Origin: DATLGB01 sp035540675
GTDB taxonomy: Bacteria; Actinomycetota; Thermoleophilia; Solirubrobacterales; Solirubrobacteraceae
Direction of reading: 5' to 3'
DNA: 64,000 nt
Assembly: GCA_035540675.1 (NCBI GenBank)
Contig: DATLGB010000223.1
Span: 31,099 to 95,098, forward strand
The notes beneath the pieces are model-generated. The model had not been told where the DNA came from. It saw nothing but the letters and a program-made list of their open reading frames with translations, and ran no database searches. Position numbers and translations under genes: made by a program. Within the stretch, counting starts at the first letter, position 1, and each line of letters opens with the position of its first letter. Shown one piece after another: positions 29,510 through 38,497 of this stretch.

Positions 29510-32296
29510 TCAAGGCTCGCGGGCGATCCTGAAGCGCTGGCGCGAGACCCGCGACACGTTGCCGGCGGCGTCGCGGGCGCGGCCGCTGAGCCGGTACAGG
29601 CCCGGCCGCAGCGCGCGACCGGAGAGGCGTCCCGAGAAGCCGGCGCGGTTCGGCCCGGCGCGGCCCGCCAGTGTCACCCTGCCGCGCAGCGGCCTGACGC
29701 GGCCGCCGCGCAGGCGTTGGACCGTGATCGTGAGGGTCGCCGGCTCGCTGAGCTGGTAGCGCAGGCGCGCTCCGCGGCGCCCGCGGCGCTTGCGCGTGGT
29801 CGAGCCGGAGCGGTGGGCGGCGAACCGGCGCGGCGACAGGACGAGCCGCAGCCGCGGCGGCGTCACGTCGGCCTGGGGGGCGGCCGGTGGCGGCGGCGCC
29901 GGAGGCCGGGCCGTCCCGTCGTCGACGCTCTCGCAGTTGGGCTGGACGGTGTCGCGGGCGTCGGCGACCACGGCGTCCGTGCCCGCGCCGCAGGTGATGA
30001 GCGGCTCCGCCAGGCCGTCGCGCGTCAGCAGGAGGTCGTCGCCGTCATCGCCGCTGAAGACGTCCAGCCCCGGGCCGCCGGCGAGCCGATCCGGCCCGCC
30101 GTCGCCGCCGAGGTAGTCCCCGCCGTCGCCGCCGTCCGCGGCGTCCGCGCCGTCGCCCCCGGACAGCCTGTCGGCGCCGGGACCGCCCGCGAGCGCGTCG
30201 TCGCCCGCGCCGCCCTCGAGGGTGTCGCCGTCGGCGCCGCCGGCCAGCGTGTCCGCCCCGGGCCCGCCCGCCAGCAGGTCGGCCTCGGCGTCGCCGTCGA
30301 GCACGTCGTCGCCCTCTCCGCCCTCGACGGTGTCCGCGCCGTCGCCGCCGCCGATCCGGTCGGGCCCGAAGTCGCCGTGCAGCCGGTCGGCGCCGGCGCC
30401 GCCGGCGATGTCGTCGGCTCCCTCGCCGCCCGTGACCGTGTCCGCGCCCGCGCCGCCGGCCAATGTGTCGTCGCCGTCGCCGCCCGAGATCTCATCGCCG
30501 CCGGGGCCGCCCCGCACGACGTCGCCGCCGCCGCCGCCGGACAGGATCGCCGGCCCGGGGAACTCCGAGGCGTCGAGCGTGTTGGCGCCGGCGCCCCCGC
30601 GCAGCGTCGCGGTCTCGATGCCGGCCAGGACGTCGGCGCCGCGACCCGCGAGCGCGTCGCCGGTGAGCGTGAAGTCGGCGTCGCCGGACTCGAGGACGCG
30701 GTCCGTGCCGCCGCCGCCGGTGAGGACGTCGTCGCCCTCGCCGCCGGTCAGCGTGTCGGCGCCCGGCCCGCCGGTGAGGGCGTCGTCGCCGGCGCCGCCG
30801 TCGATCGCAACGGGCCCGGAGAAGCCGGCGGCGTCGATGCGGTTGTCGTGCGGGCCGCCGGTCAGCACGGCGGCCTCGATGCTCTCCAGCGTGTCGGCGC
30901 CGCGGCCGGCGAGCGACGCGTCCGTCAGGGTGAGGTCCGCCTCCGCCAGCTCGTGGAGCTGGTCGGTTCCGGCTCCGCCGCGGAGCACGTCGTCGCCGTC
31001 GCCCCCGGTCAGCGTGTCGGACCCGGAGCCGCCGGTCAGGCGGTCGTGGCCGCCGCCGCCCTCCAGCAGCACCCGGCCGCCGAAGCCGGTGGCGTCGAAC
31101 TCGTCGGCGCCGTCGCCGCCGACCAGCCGGACCTCCTCGATCGTCCGGGCGCCGGCGGTCGGCAGGAGGGTGTCCCGGCCGCGGCCGGTCAGCCCGGTGT
31201 CGTCGAGCCGGAACGTGCTCCCCCACTCGACGATGCGGTCCGTCCCGAGGGGGTCGCTGAAGACGTCGTCGCCGTCGTTGCCGGTGAGCACGTCGTCGCC
31301 GCCGCCGCCGTCGAGGCCGTCGACCCCCGAGCCACCGATCAGGCGGTCGCCGCCCGGGCCGCCGTTGAGCAGGGTCCGAAGCGACGCCGCCGACGCGTCG
31401 ATGGTGTCGAACGTCGCGTCGCCGGTGAGCTCGGCGTGCTCGATCTCGACGAACGAGTCCGTCCCCGGTCCCGTGAGCGTGAAGTCGGTGAGGACCATCG
31501 GGCCCTGGGCCACGCCTGCGAGATCCGCTGCGACGAGCGTGTCCGTGCCCGGGCCGCCCTCGATGCGGTCGTCGCCGGCCGTGTCGAAGCCGGCAAGCAT
31601 CCCGCTGACGCCCGGCGGATCGCCGCTCAGGCGGTCGTCCCCATCGCCGCCGCGCAGCACGTCGGACGCCTGGCCGCCCTGGAGGCTGTCGGCGCCCGCG
31701 CCGCCCTCGAGCGTGTCGGCCCCGAGCCCGCCGGTGATGGAGTCCTGACCGTCGCCGCCCGAGAGGAGGTTCGCCCCGAGGCGGTCGACGATGGTGTCGT
31801 CGCCGCCGCCGCCCGCGAGGGCGTCGTCGCCGTGCTCGCCGAACAGCGCGTCGTGGTTCGGCCCGCCGTCGAGGGCGTCGGCGCCGTCGAAGCCCAGCAG
31901 CTCGTCGCCGGCCTCGCTGCCGGTGATCGTGTCGCCGCCCGCGCCTCCGTCCACCGTCACCGGCCGCACGCCCGTCACCCGCGCCGGCAGGCGGGTGAAG
32001 TCGGCCAGCCGCACCCCGGAGAGATCGATCACGTTCGCGCCCGAGCCGCCCGTCACGTCGATGTGCCGCACGCTCGCGCACCGCACCGGCTGCGCCGTCC
32101 CCTGCCCGCCGTTGACGGTCACGTGCGACGCCGCGCAGCCGATGGCGATCGCGTCGCTCCCCTCGCCGGAGACCTCGAGCGTCGTGCCGTCGAAGCCGGC
32201 GCTGACGGCGGCGCCGGCGGCGGCCGGCATCAGCAGCGACACCGCCAGGGCGGCGGCGAGAGCCGGTCGATGGGGGATCCGGTGCCGGCCTCGCAC
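29510..32296 (-). CDS. secreted RTX-type calcium-binding repeat protein
   Basis: This 928-residue protein has a signal peptide (PALAAALAVSLLMPAAAGA). Most of its length is glycine/aspartate-rich nonapeptide repeats of the hemolysin-type GGxGxDxLx pattern (for example GGDGDDVLRGGAGTD and GGAGADTLEGG), which fold as calcium-loaded beta rolls. Non-repeat spacers (ADFTLTGDALAGRGADVL-type) recur several times. The C-terminal domain of about 100 residues is basic and Ig-like (RLRYQLSEPATLTITVQRLRGG...GLYRLSGRARDAAGNVSRVSRQRF). No enzyme domain is seen, so it is probably a structural or adhesive surface protein. The start is GTG 32296. Confidence 0.88.
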   Translation of the reverse strand: MRGRHRIPHRPALAAALAVSLLMPAAAGAAVSAGFDGTTLEVSGEGSDAIAIGCAASHVTVNGGQGTAQPVRCASVRHIDVTGGSGANVIDLSGVRLADFTRLPARVTGVRPVTVDGGAGGDTITGSEAGDELLGFDGADALDGGPNHDALFGEHGDDALAGGGGDDTIVDRLGANLLSGGDGQDSITGGLGADTLEGGAGADSLQGGQASDVLRGGDGDDRLSGDPPGVSGMLAGFDTAGDDRIEGGPGTDTLVAADLAGVAQGPMVLTDFTLTGPGTDSFVEIEHAELTGDATFDTIDASAASLRTLLNGGPGGDRLIGGSGVDGLDGGGGDDVLTGNDGDDVFSDPLGTDRIVEWGSTFRLDDTGLTGRGRDTLLPTAGARTIEEVRLVGGDGADEFDATGFGGRVLLEGGGGHDRLTGGSGSDTLTGGDGDDVLRGGAGTDQLHELAEADLTLTDASLAGRGADTLESIEAAVLTGGPHDNRIDAAGFSGPVAIDGGAGDDALTGGPGADTLTGGEGDDVLTGGGGTDRVLESGDADFTLTGDALAGRGADVLAGIETATLRGGAGANTLDASEFPGPAILSGGGGGDVVRGGPGGDEISGGDGDDTLAGGAGADTVTGGEGADDIAGGAGADRLHGDFGPDRIGGGDGADTVEGGEGDDVLDGDAEADLLAGGPGADTLAGGADGDTLEGGAGDDALAGGPGADRLSGGDGADAADGGDGGDYLGGDGGPDRLAGGPGLDVFSGDDGDDLLLTRDGLAEPLITCGAGTDAVVADARDTVQPNCESVDDGTARPPAPPPPAAPQADVTPPRLRLVLSPRRFAAHRSGSTTRKRRGRRGARLRYQLSEPATLTITVQRLRGGRVRPLRGRVTLAGRAGPNRAGFSGRLSGRALRPGLYRLSGRARDAAGNVSRVSRQRFRIAREP

Positions 32297-32445
32297 GTCC
32301 CGACAACCCTGGAGCCATGGCGTGCGCGTGTCAAGCGCCTACGGAGCTATATGCCCCGCACACCTATTGCCGAATGGCGTCGCGTCTGAATAGGGTCGCC
32401 CGACGGCGTCGGCCGGTCGCAAGCGAGGGAAGGAAGCCGGAAGCC

Positions 32446-34233
32446 ATGAAGGGTCGCACCACCTCCGCTCGATCGCGGGTCACGCGGCGAGCTCTCGTCC
32501 TGCTGGGCGCAGCCGGTCTCGCGGTCCCGGTGGCCGCGAGCCTCGAGGGCTCCGCGCGCGCCGCGTTCCCGGGGACGAACGGCAGGATCATCTGCTCGGG
32601 CGCCCTGGCGACCGAGATCCCGACGCCGACGCCCCAGGGCCAGTCGCGCCTCGAGCTGTTCTCCATGAACCCGGATGGCAGCGGCCAGACGCGCCTGATG
32701 CACAACACCTTCAGCGACTACAGCCCGCGCTACTCGGCCGACGGCACGCGCGTCGCCTGGGTCCGCGAGACGACGAACAACGTCAGCCCGCAGATCTGGA
32801 CGATGAACGCGGACGGCAGCGACCAGACCGGTCCGCTCACCTCGCAGGGATCGCAGTCGTTCATGGGCGACTGGTCGCCCGACGGGACGAAGCTGGTGTT
32901 CCAGTCCAACCGGGACGGCAACTTCGAGGTCTACGTGATGAACGCCGACGGCTCGAACCAGGTGAACCTCACGAACAACGCGACAACCGGCCGCAACAAC
33001 GACTCGCAGCCCGCGTGGTCGCCTGACGGCACGAAGATCGCCTTCCACAGCAACCGCGACGGCAACTCGAACATCCACGTGATGGACGCCGACGGCACGA
33101 ACGTCGTCAACCTCACCGCCGACTCGCCGGCCCAGGAGTCGGCTCCGCGCTGGTCGGCGGACGGCATGAGGATCGCCTTCCAGAGCAACCGCGACGCGTT
33201 CCCGCGCCCGAGCACGGAGGCGCCGAACTTCGAGATCTACCGGATGAACGCCGACGGGTCGGACGTCAAGCGCCTGACGTTCAGCGACTACACGGGGGGC
33301 GGCACGACGAGCCCGTTCGACGTCACGGGCTACGACGTCTTCCCGGCCTGGTCGCCCGATGGCACGCGCATCGTCTTCCACAGCGGCCGCGCGCCGGAGT
33401 ACCGGGACACCGGACAGGCGGGCGTGATCGGGCAGTGGGAGGTCTACACGATCGACGCCGAACTCGGTGAGGGCGCCGGCGGCGCCGGAGTGACGCGCCT
33501 GACCAACCGGCCGGGCAACGACGAGCGCTGCGACTGGCAGCCGATCCCGCGGCAGGTCCTGACGGTGAGGAAGGCGGGTGACGGCTCGGGCACCGTCGTC
33601 AGCGCCCCGGCCGGCATCGATTGCGGCACCGACTGCACCGAGGAGTTCGCGCGCGACACCGAGGTCACGCTGGCCGCCAGTCCCGAGGACGGGTCGCGCT
33701 TCGAGGGCTTCACCGGCGGCGGGTGCAGCGGCACGGCCGCCTCCTGCACGGTGACGATGAGCGAGGCGCGGACGGTGACGGCCACCTTCGGGATCGCGCC
33801 GGTCGTCACGGTGACGCCGGACCCGACGCCGACGCCGACGCCCACTCCGACGACCACGCCGGCGCCGACGACCACGGCGACCCCGTACAGCCTCCCGCGG
33901 CGCGCCGCGCGGCTGTCGGTCCGGGTCCGGCCGAAGCGCGACACCCGCAAGCCCTTCCGCTTCACGGTCAGCGGCCGCCTGCGGTACCCGTCGTCGGTCC
34001 GCAAGGCCGACGCGTGCCGGGGCCGCGTGACCGTCCGCTTCAAGGCCGGCAAGCGCACGATCTCGACCCGCCGCGACCGCCTGGACCGGTCCTGCCGCTA
34101 CGAGCAGCGCGTGACGTTCAAGCAGCCGCGCCGCTTCAACCGGCGCTCGAGACTGCGCGTGTGGGCGACGTTCGAGGGCAACAAGGTGCTGCTGCCCAAG
34201 AAGTCGAAGGTCATCTCCGCGCGCGTCAAGTAG
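32446..34233 (+). CDS. secreted TolB-like (PD40/WD40-like) beta-propeller protein
   Basis: This 595-residue protein has an export signal with a twin arginine (VTRRALVLLGAAGLAVPVAA), possibly Tat. Six or so PD40 blades follow (NPDGSGQTRLMH, SADGTRVAWVRE, SPDGTKLVFQSNRDG, SPDGTKIAFHSNRDG, SADGMRIAFQSNRD, SPDGTRIVFHSGR). An InlB-B-like repeat (VRKAGDGSGTVVSAPAGIDCGTDC...FTGGGCSGT), a Thr/Pro linker and a basic beta domain complete it. It is not the Tol-Pal TolB; such propellers are common surface proteins in actinobacteria. ATG 32446 has AAGGAAG upstream. Its last 73 bases may overlap the next gene. Confidence 0.85.
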   Translation: MKGRTTSARSRVTRRALVLLGAAGLAVPVAASLEGSARAAFPGTNGRIICSGALATEIPTPTPQGQSRLELFSMNPDGSGQTRLMHNTFSDYSPRYSADGTRVAWVRETTNNVSPQIWTMNADGSDQTGPLTSQGSQSFMGDWSPDGTKLVFQSNRDGNFEVYVMNADGSNQVNLTNNATTGRNNDSQPAWSPDGTKIAFHSNRDGNSNIHVMDADGTNVVNLTADSPAQESAPRWSADGMRIAFQSNRDAFPRPSTEAPNFEIYRMNADGSDVKRLTFSDYTGGGTTSPFDVTGYDVFPAWSPDGTRIVFHSGRAPEYRDTGQAGVIGQWEVYTIDAELGEGAGGAGVTRLTNRPGNDERCDWQPIPRQVLTVRKAGDGSGTVVSAPAGIDCGTDCTEEFARDTEVTLAASPEDGSRFEGFTGGGCSGTAASCTVTMSEARTVTATFGIAPVVTVTPDPTPTPTPTPTTTPAPTTTATPYSLPRRAARLSVRVRPKRDTRKPFRFTVSGRLRYPSSVRKADACRGRVTVRFKAGKRTISTRRDRLDRSCRYEQRVTFKQPRRFNRRSRLRVWATFEGNKVLLPKKSKVISARVK

Positions 34234-35855
34234 CCGTTCGCGCCGTAGCCGCCGCCGTCCTGGCGACCCTCGCGGTCGCCGGGACGGCGCACGCGCAGAC
34301 GCCGCTGCGGATCCCCTTCCCGCAGGACGACGGGACGCTCACGCCGTACACCTTCGAGCTCGGCTACCCGCTGGTCACGCTCGTCTACGACACCCTCACG
34401 TGGCGCGACCGGCGCGGCGTCCCGCGCCCCTGGCTGGCGCGCTCGGTCCGCGTGAGCCGCGGCGGGCGGCGCGCGACGATCCGGTTGCGCCCCGGCGTGC
34501 GCTGGCACGACGGCCGCGCGCTCACGGCGCGCGACGTCGCGTTCACCTTCCGGCGCTTCCGCGCGCGCCCGCACCCGCGCTTCACCCCGCAGCTCGCCGC
34601 CGTGGCGAGCGTCCGGGCGACGGACCGCACCACCGTGGTCGTCGAGCTGCGCCATGCGTCGCTCGGCTTTCGCGACCAGCCGCTGGCCGACGTGCCGATC
34701 CTGCCGCGGCACCTGTGGCGCGGCGTCCCGCGCGAGGAGCTCGCGCCGGCCGGCCTGCCGGTGGGCAGCGGGCCGTACCGGTTGGTCGAGCACCGGCCGG
34801 GCGCGGGCTACCGCTTCCGGGCCAACCGACGCTACTTCCGCGGGCGCCCCTCCGTCGCGCGCATCGACGTCCGCGTGATCGAGGGTGCGGGCGAGACGTT
34901 CTCGGCGTTCGAGCGGCGGGCGGTGGACGTCGTGCCCGCGCCGCTGCCGGAGCGCGAGCGCGCGAGGCTCGACGACCTCGGCGTCGAGATCGCGCGCGGC
35001 CCCTCGTACGCCGGCACCGTCCTGATGTTCAACCTCCGCCGGCCTCCGCTGGACCGCCTCGAGGTGCGGCGAGCGATCGCCGCGGCGCTCGACCCGGCCC
35101 GACTCGCCCGGGCGGTCTCGGGCGCGGCGGCCGCCGATCGCGGCTACCTGCACCCGCGGTCGCCGTGGGCCCCGCGCGCGCCGCTCGAGCGGCCGCCGGC
35201 GGCGACGGTCGCCATGGCGCCGCTGACGATCGCCGTCTCCGACGCCGACCCGACGCGCCTGCAGGTGGGCCGGGAGGTCGTGCTCGCACTGCGTCGCGCC
35301 GGCGTCGACGCCGCCCTGCGGCCGCTGGCGCCGCCCCTGCTGGCTGCGGCGGTCGGGCAGGACGGGGCACCGCCTGACTTCGACGCGGCCATCTGGAGCT
35401 CTCCGCCGCTGGCCTCCTACGACCCCGACTTCCTGCGGGTGGTCTTCGGAGCCGGGCAGCCGCTCAACTACAGCGGCTTCAGCAGCCCGCGCTTCGAGGA
35501 GCTCGCCCAGCGCGTCGCCGCGGCGCCGACGCGCGCCGAGCGGCGGGCGGCGGTGCGCGAAGAGCTGCGGCTGCTGGCGGACGAGCTCCCGGTGGTCCCC
35601 CTGATCTTCCAGGAGGGTACGTTCGCCTACCGGCGGGGGCGCCACGACGGCTGGGTCTTCGTCAAGGGCGCCGGCATCCTCGACAAGCGCTCCTTCTTCG
35701 CTCGGCGGCGGGCCGTCCGCCCGCGCGGCGCCGCACCGGCCCCTCCGGCGGCGGCCGGCGACTCCTCGACCGGCCTGGCCGGATGGCTCGCCGCCGGGGC
35801 GGCGATGGCCGCCCTCGCACTCGCGGGTGCTGCAGCGCGCCGCCGCCGCGGATAG
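34161..35855 (+). CDS. ABC-type peptide/nickel substrate-binding protein (SBP family 5) with C-terminal anchor
   Basis: This protein of about 540-564 residues has an export signal (AVAAAVLATLAVAGTAHA), the family 5 solute-binding fold (TLTPYTFELGYPLVTLVYDTL, LRPGVRWHDGRALTARDVAFTFRR, GSGPYRLVEH, FNLRRPPLDRLEVRRAIAAALD) and an unusual C-terminal membrane helix before an Arg-rich end. Family 5 proteins bind peptides or nickel chelates. No permease or ATPase genes follow. The start is unclear: no ATG, GTG or TTG precedes the signal after the upstream TAG, so GTG 34161 inside the preceding gene is the nearest standard start. A double-AAA protease gene follows after 10 bp. Confidence 0.75.
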   Translation: MGDVRGQQGAAAQEVEGHLRARQVAVRAVAAAVLATLAVAGTAHAQTPLRIPFPQDDGTLTPYTFELGYPLVTLVYDTLTWRDRRGVPRPWLARSVRVSRGGRRATIRLRPGVRWHDGRALTARDVAFTFRRFRARPHPRFTPQLAAVASVRATDRTTVVVELRHASLGFRDQPLADVPILPRHLWRGVPREELAPAGLPVGSGPYRLVEHRPGAGYRFRANRRYFRGRPSVARIDVRVIEGAGETFSAFERRAVDVVPAPLPERERARLDDLGVEIARGPSYAGTVLMFNLRRPPLDRLEVRRAIAAALDPARLARAVSGAAAADRGYLHPRSPWAPRAPLERPPAATVAMAPLTIAVSDADPTRLQVGREVVLALRRAGVDAALRPLAPPLLAAAVGQDGAPPDFDAAIWSSPPLASYDPDFLRVVFGAGQPLNYSGFSSPRFEELAQRVAAAPTRAERRAAVREELRLLADELPVVPLIFQEGTFAYRRGRHDGWVFVKGAGILDKRSFFARRRAVRPRGAAPAPPAAAGDSSTGLAGWLAAGAAMAALALAGAAARRRRG

Positions 35856-35865
35856 CGTCTCGGTC

Positions 35866-38487
35866 GTGCGGCGCCGGCGGCCAGCGGATGACAAGCCCTC
35901 GGTGGGGATCTGGTTCCTGGTCGCGATCCTGCTGCTGCTCGCGCTCTACCTGACCGCCGTCGAGCTCTCGCGGCCGCACGTCGACGGAGACCGGCTGCGC
36001 ATCGACCAGTTCCTCACCGCCGTCGACGACGGTCGCGTGCGCACCGCGCGCGTGCTCGATGCCGACGGCATCGTCATCGGCTCGTACGAGCGGCCGGACG
36101 GCGTGATCGCCCGGTACAACGCGCGCTACCTGCGCATGGAGGGCCAGGGCTCGCTGGTCGACACCCTGGTCGACGCGGGCGTGCCGACCACGATCGACCA
36201 GCAGGACCTCAAGGCCCTCGTCCTGCCGGCGGTGCTCATCCTCTTCCCCGCGCTGATCGTCGTCCTGGTCTTCGCCTACTTCATCCTGTCGGCGCGCGCG
36301 CGAACCGGGCTGTTCGCCGTCCGCAGCGGCGCGAGGCGGATCGGCTCCGAGCACACCCGCACGACCTTCGCCGCCGTCGCGGGGCAGGAGGTGGCGGTCG
36401 CCGAGATGCGCGAGGTCTCGGAGTTCCTGTCGGCGCCGAGGAAGTTCGCGGCGCTCGGCGTCTCGATGCCGAAGGGCGTCCTCCTCTACGGTCCCCCCGG
36501 CTGCGGCAAGACGCTGCTCGCCCGCGCGCTCGCGGGCGAGACGGGCGCGGCGTTCTTCTCGATCTCCGGCGCCGACTTCGTCGAGCTCTACGTGGGCGTC
36601 GGCGCGGCGCGCGTGCGGGACCTGTTCAAGGAGGCGCGCGAGCACGCGCCGGCCATCGTCTTCATCGACGAGCTCGACACGCTCGCCCGCCGGCGCAGCT
36701 CGGGGGCGGCCGCCGCCGCCTCGAGCGACAGCGAGCAGGAGCAGGCGCTCAACCAGCTGCTCGCCGAGATGGACGGCTTCTCGCCGCTGGACCGGATCCT
36801 CGTCGTGGGGGCCACCAACCGCCCGGACACGCTCGACCCCGCGCTGCTGCGGCCGGGGCGGCTCGACCGCTCGATCGGCCTCGAGCTGCCCGACGAACGC
36901 GGCCGCCATGCGATCCTCGAGGTCCACGCGCGGGGCAAGCCGCTGGCGGGCGACGTCGACCTGCGCGCCGTCGCCGAGGCGGCGGTCGGCCTCACCGGAG
37001 CCGATCTCGCCAGCGTCGTCAACGAGGCCGGGCTGCTGGCGACGCGGGCGGGGCAGCGGCAGATCACGCGGGCGCACCTCGAGCAGGCCCTCCGGCGCAT
37101 CGTCGAGGCGCCCGAGCGCCAGCGCCGCCTGTCGATGCGCGACCGCACCATCGGCCAGCGGACCCTCGCCGAGGACCGCGTGACGTTCGCCGACGTCGCC
37201 GGCGTCGACGCGGTCGTCGACGAGCTCAAGGAGATCCGCGACTACCTCAGCGCGCCCGACCGTTTCGCGGCGCTCGGCGCGCGCATTCCCCGTGGCTACC
37301 TGCTCTCGGGTCCGCCCGGGTGCGGCAAGACGCTGGTCGCGCGCGCGGTGGCCGGCGAGGCCAACGCCGTGTTCATCTCGGCGGCGGCGACGGCGTTCGT
37401 GGAGCGGCTGGCGGGTGAGGGCGCCGCGCGCGTGCGCGACCTGTTCGCGGAGGCGCGGTCGGTGGCGCCGGCGATCCTGTTCATCGACGAGATCGACGCC
37501 ATCGGCGGCGCGCGCGGCGCCGCGGCCGGCGACGACGGCGAGCGCCACCAGACTCTCAACCAGATCCTGATCGAGCTCGACGGCTTCAGCCAGCGGGCCG
37601 GCGTCGTCGTGATCGCGGCGACGAACCGCCCCGACACGCTCGATCCGGCGCTCGTGCGGCCGGGCCGCTTCGACCGCCACATCACGATGGACCTGCCGGA
37701 CGTCGGCGCGCGCCGCGAGATCCTCGCGCTGCACGCGGCCGGCAAGCCGCTGGCCTCCGACGCCGACCTCGACGCCCTGGCGCGGCTCACGCGCGGGATG
37801 TCGGGCGCCGATCTGGCCAACGTGATCAACGAGGCGGCGCTGCTGGCCGCACGGCGCGGTGCGACCGCCGTGGCTGCGCGCGACCTCGAGGAGGCGCTCG
37901 AGCGCGCGGAGCTCGGCATCGGCGGTGCCGCTCGGATGTCGGACGAGGAGCGGCGGATCGTCGCGTACCACGAGGCGGGCCACGGCCTCGTGGCGATGGC
38001 GCTTCCCGGCGGCCGCGTCCTGCACAAGATCTCGATCCTGCCGCGGGGCCGCTCGCTCGGCGGCGCCTGGCTGGCCGAGGCCGACGAGCGCCGCATGCAC
38101 TCGCGGGCGCTGCTGCTCGAGCGGATGGCGACCCTGCTCGCCGGGCGCGCGGCGGAGGAGCTCGTCTTCGGTGACGTCACCGACGGGGCGAGCGGCGACC
38201 TCGTCGTGGTCACGGACATCGCGCGCCGGATGGTGTCGGAGCTCGGGATGAGCCGGCGTGTGGGCCCGCTGCACCTCGACGGTGGCGCGGCCGTTTCCGA
38301 CGAGACGGCGCGCGTGGTCGACGCCGAGGTGCGCGCGCTCGTCGCCGAGGCCGAGCGGATGGCCGCGCGGGTCCTCGACGATTCGCGCGGCGCGCTCGAC
38401 CGGCTCGCCGGCGCGCTGCTCGAGCACGAGACGCTGACGCTGGCGCAGGCCGAGGAACTGGTGCGCGGCGGCCCCGCCCGCGCGTAG
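35866..38487 (+). CDS. FtsH-like membrane metalloprotease with two AAA+ domains
   Basis: This 873-residue protein has the FtsH order, but with a duplicated ATPase: membrane helices (13-33 and 118-142), AAA domain 1 (Walker A GPPGCGKT 210-217, Walker B IVFIDE 265-270, pore loop YVGVGAA), AAA domain 2 (Walker A 483-490, Walker B ILFIDE 538-543, pore loop LAGEGAA without the aromatic residue), and an M41 peptidase with HEAGH (703-707) and VFGDVTDGASGDL. Usual FtsH is about 650 residues with one AAA domain. The start is GTG 35866. The selenoprotein-type CooC gene follows after 10 bp in the same direction, suggesting joint function. Confidence 0.88.
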   Translation: MRRRRPADDKPSVGIWFLVAILLLLALYLTAVELSRPHVDGDRLRIDQFLTAVDDGRVRTARVLDADGIVIGSYERPDGVIARYNARYLRMEGQGSLVDTLVDAGVPTTIDQQDLKALVLPAVLILFPALIVVLVFAYFILSARARTGLFAVRSGARRIGSEHTRTTFAAVAGQEVAVAEMREVSEFLSAPRKFAALGVSMPKGVLLYGPPGCGKTLLARALAGETGAAFFSISGADFVELYVGVGAARVRDLFKEAREHAPAIVFIDELDTLARRRSSGAAAAASSDSEQEQALNQLLAEMDGFSPLDRILVVGATNRPDTLDPALLRPGRLDRSIGLELPDERGRHAILEVHARGKPLAGDVDLRAVAEAAVGLTGADLASVVNEAGLLATRAGQRQITRAHLEQALRRIVEAPERQRRLSMRDRTIGQRTLAEDRVTFADVAGVDAVVDELKEIRDYLSAPDRFAALGARIPRGYLLSGPPGCGKTLVARAVAGEANAVFISAAATAFVERLAGEGAARVRDLFAEARSVAPAILFIDEIDAIGGARGAAAGDDGERHQTLNQILIELDGFSQRAGVVVIAATNRPDTLDPALVRPGRFDRHITMDLPDVGARREILALHAAGKPLASDADLDALARLTRGMSGADLANVINEAALLAARRGATAVAARDLEEALERAELGIGGAARMSDEERRIVAYHEAGHGLVAMALPGGRVLHKISILPRGRSLGGAWLAEADERRMHSRALLLERMATLLAGRAAEELVFGDVTDGASGDLVVVTDIARRMVSELGMSRRVGPLHLDGGAAVSDETARVVDAEVRALVAEAERMAARVLDDSRGALDRLAGALLEHETLTLAQAEELVRGGPARA

Positions 38488-38497
38488 AGTGCAAGCC

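Noticed and set aside
32446..34233. TolB of the Tol-Pal system
   Set aside because: There are no tolQRA or pal genes, and the PD40 propeller is joined to an InlB-B-like repeat and a basic domain, as in actinobacterial exoproteins.
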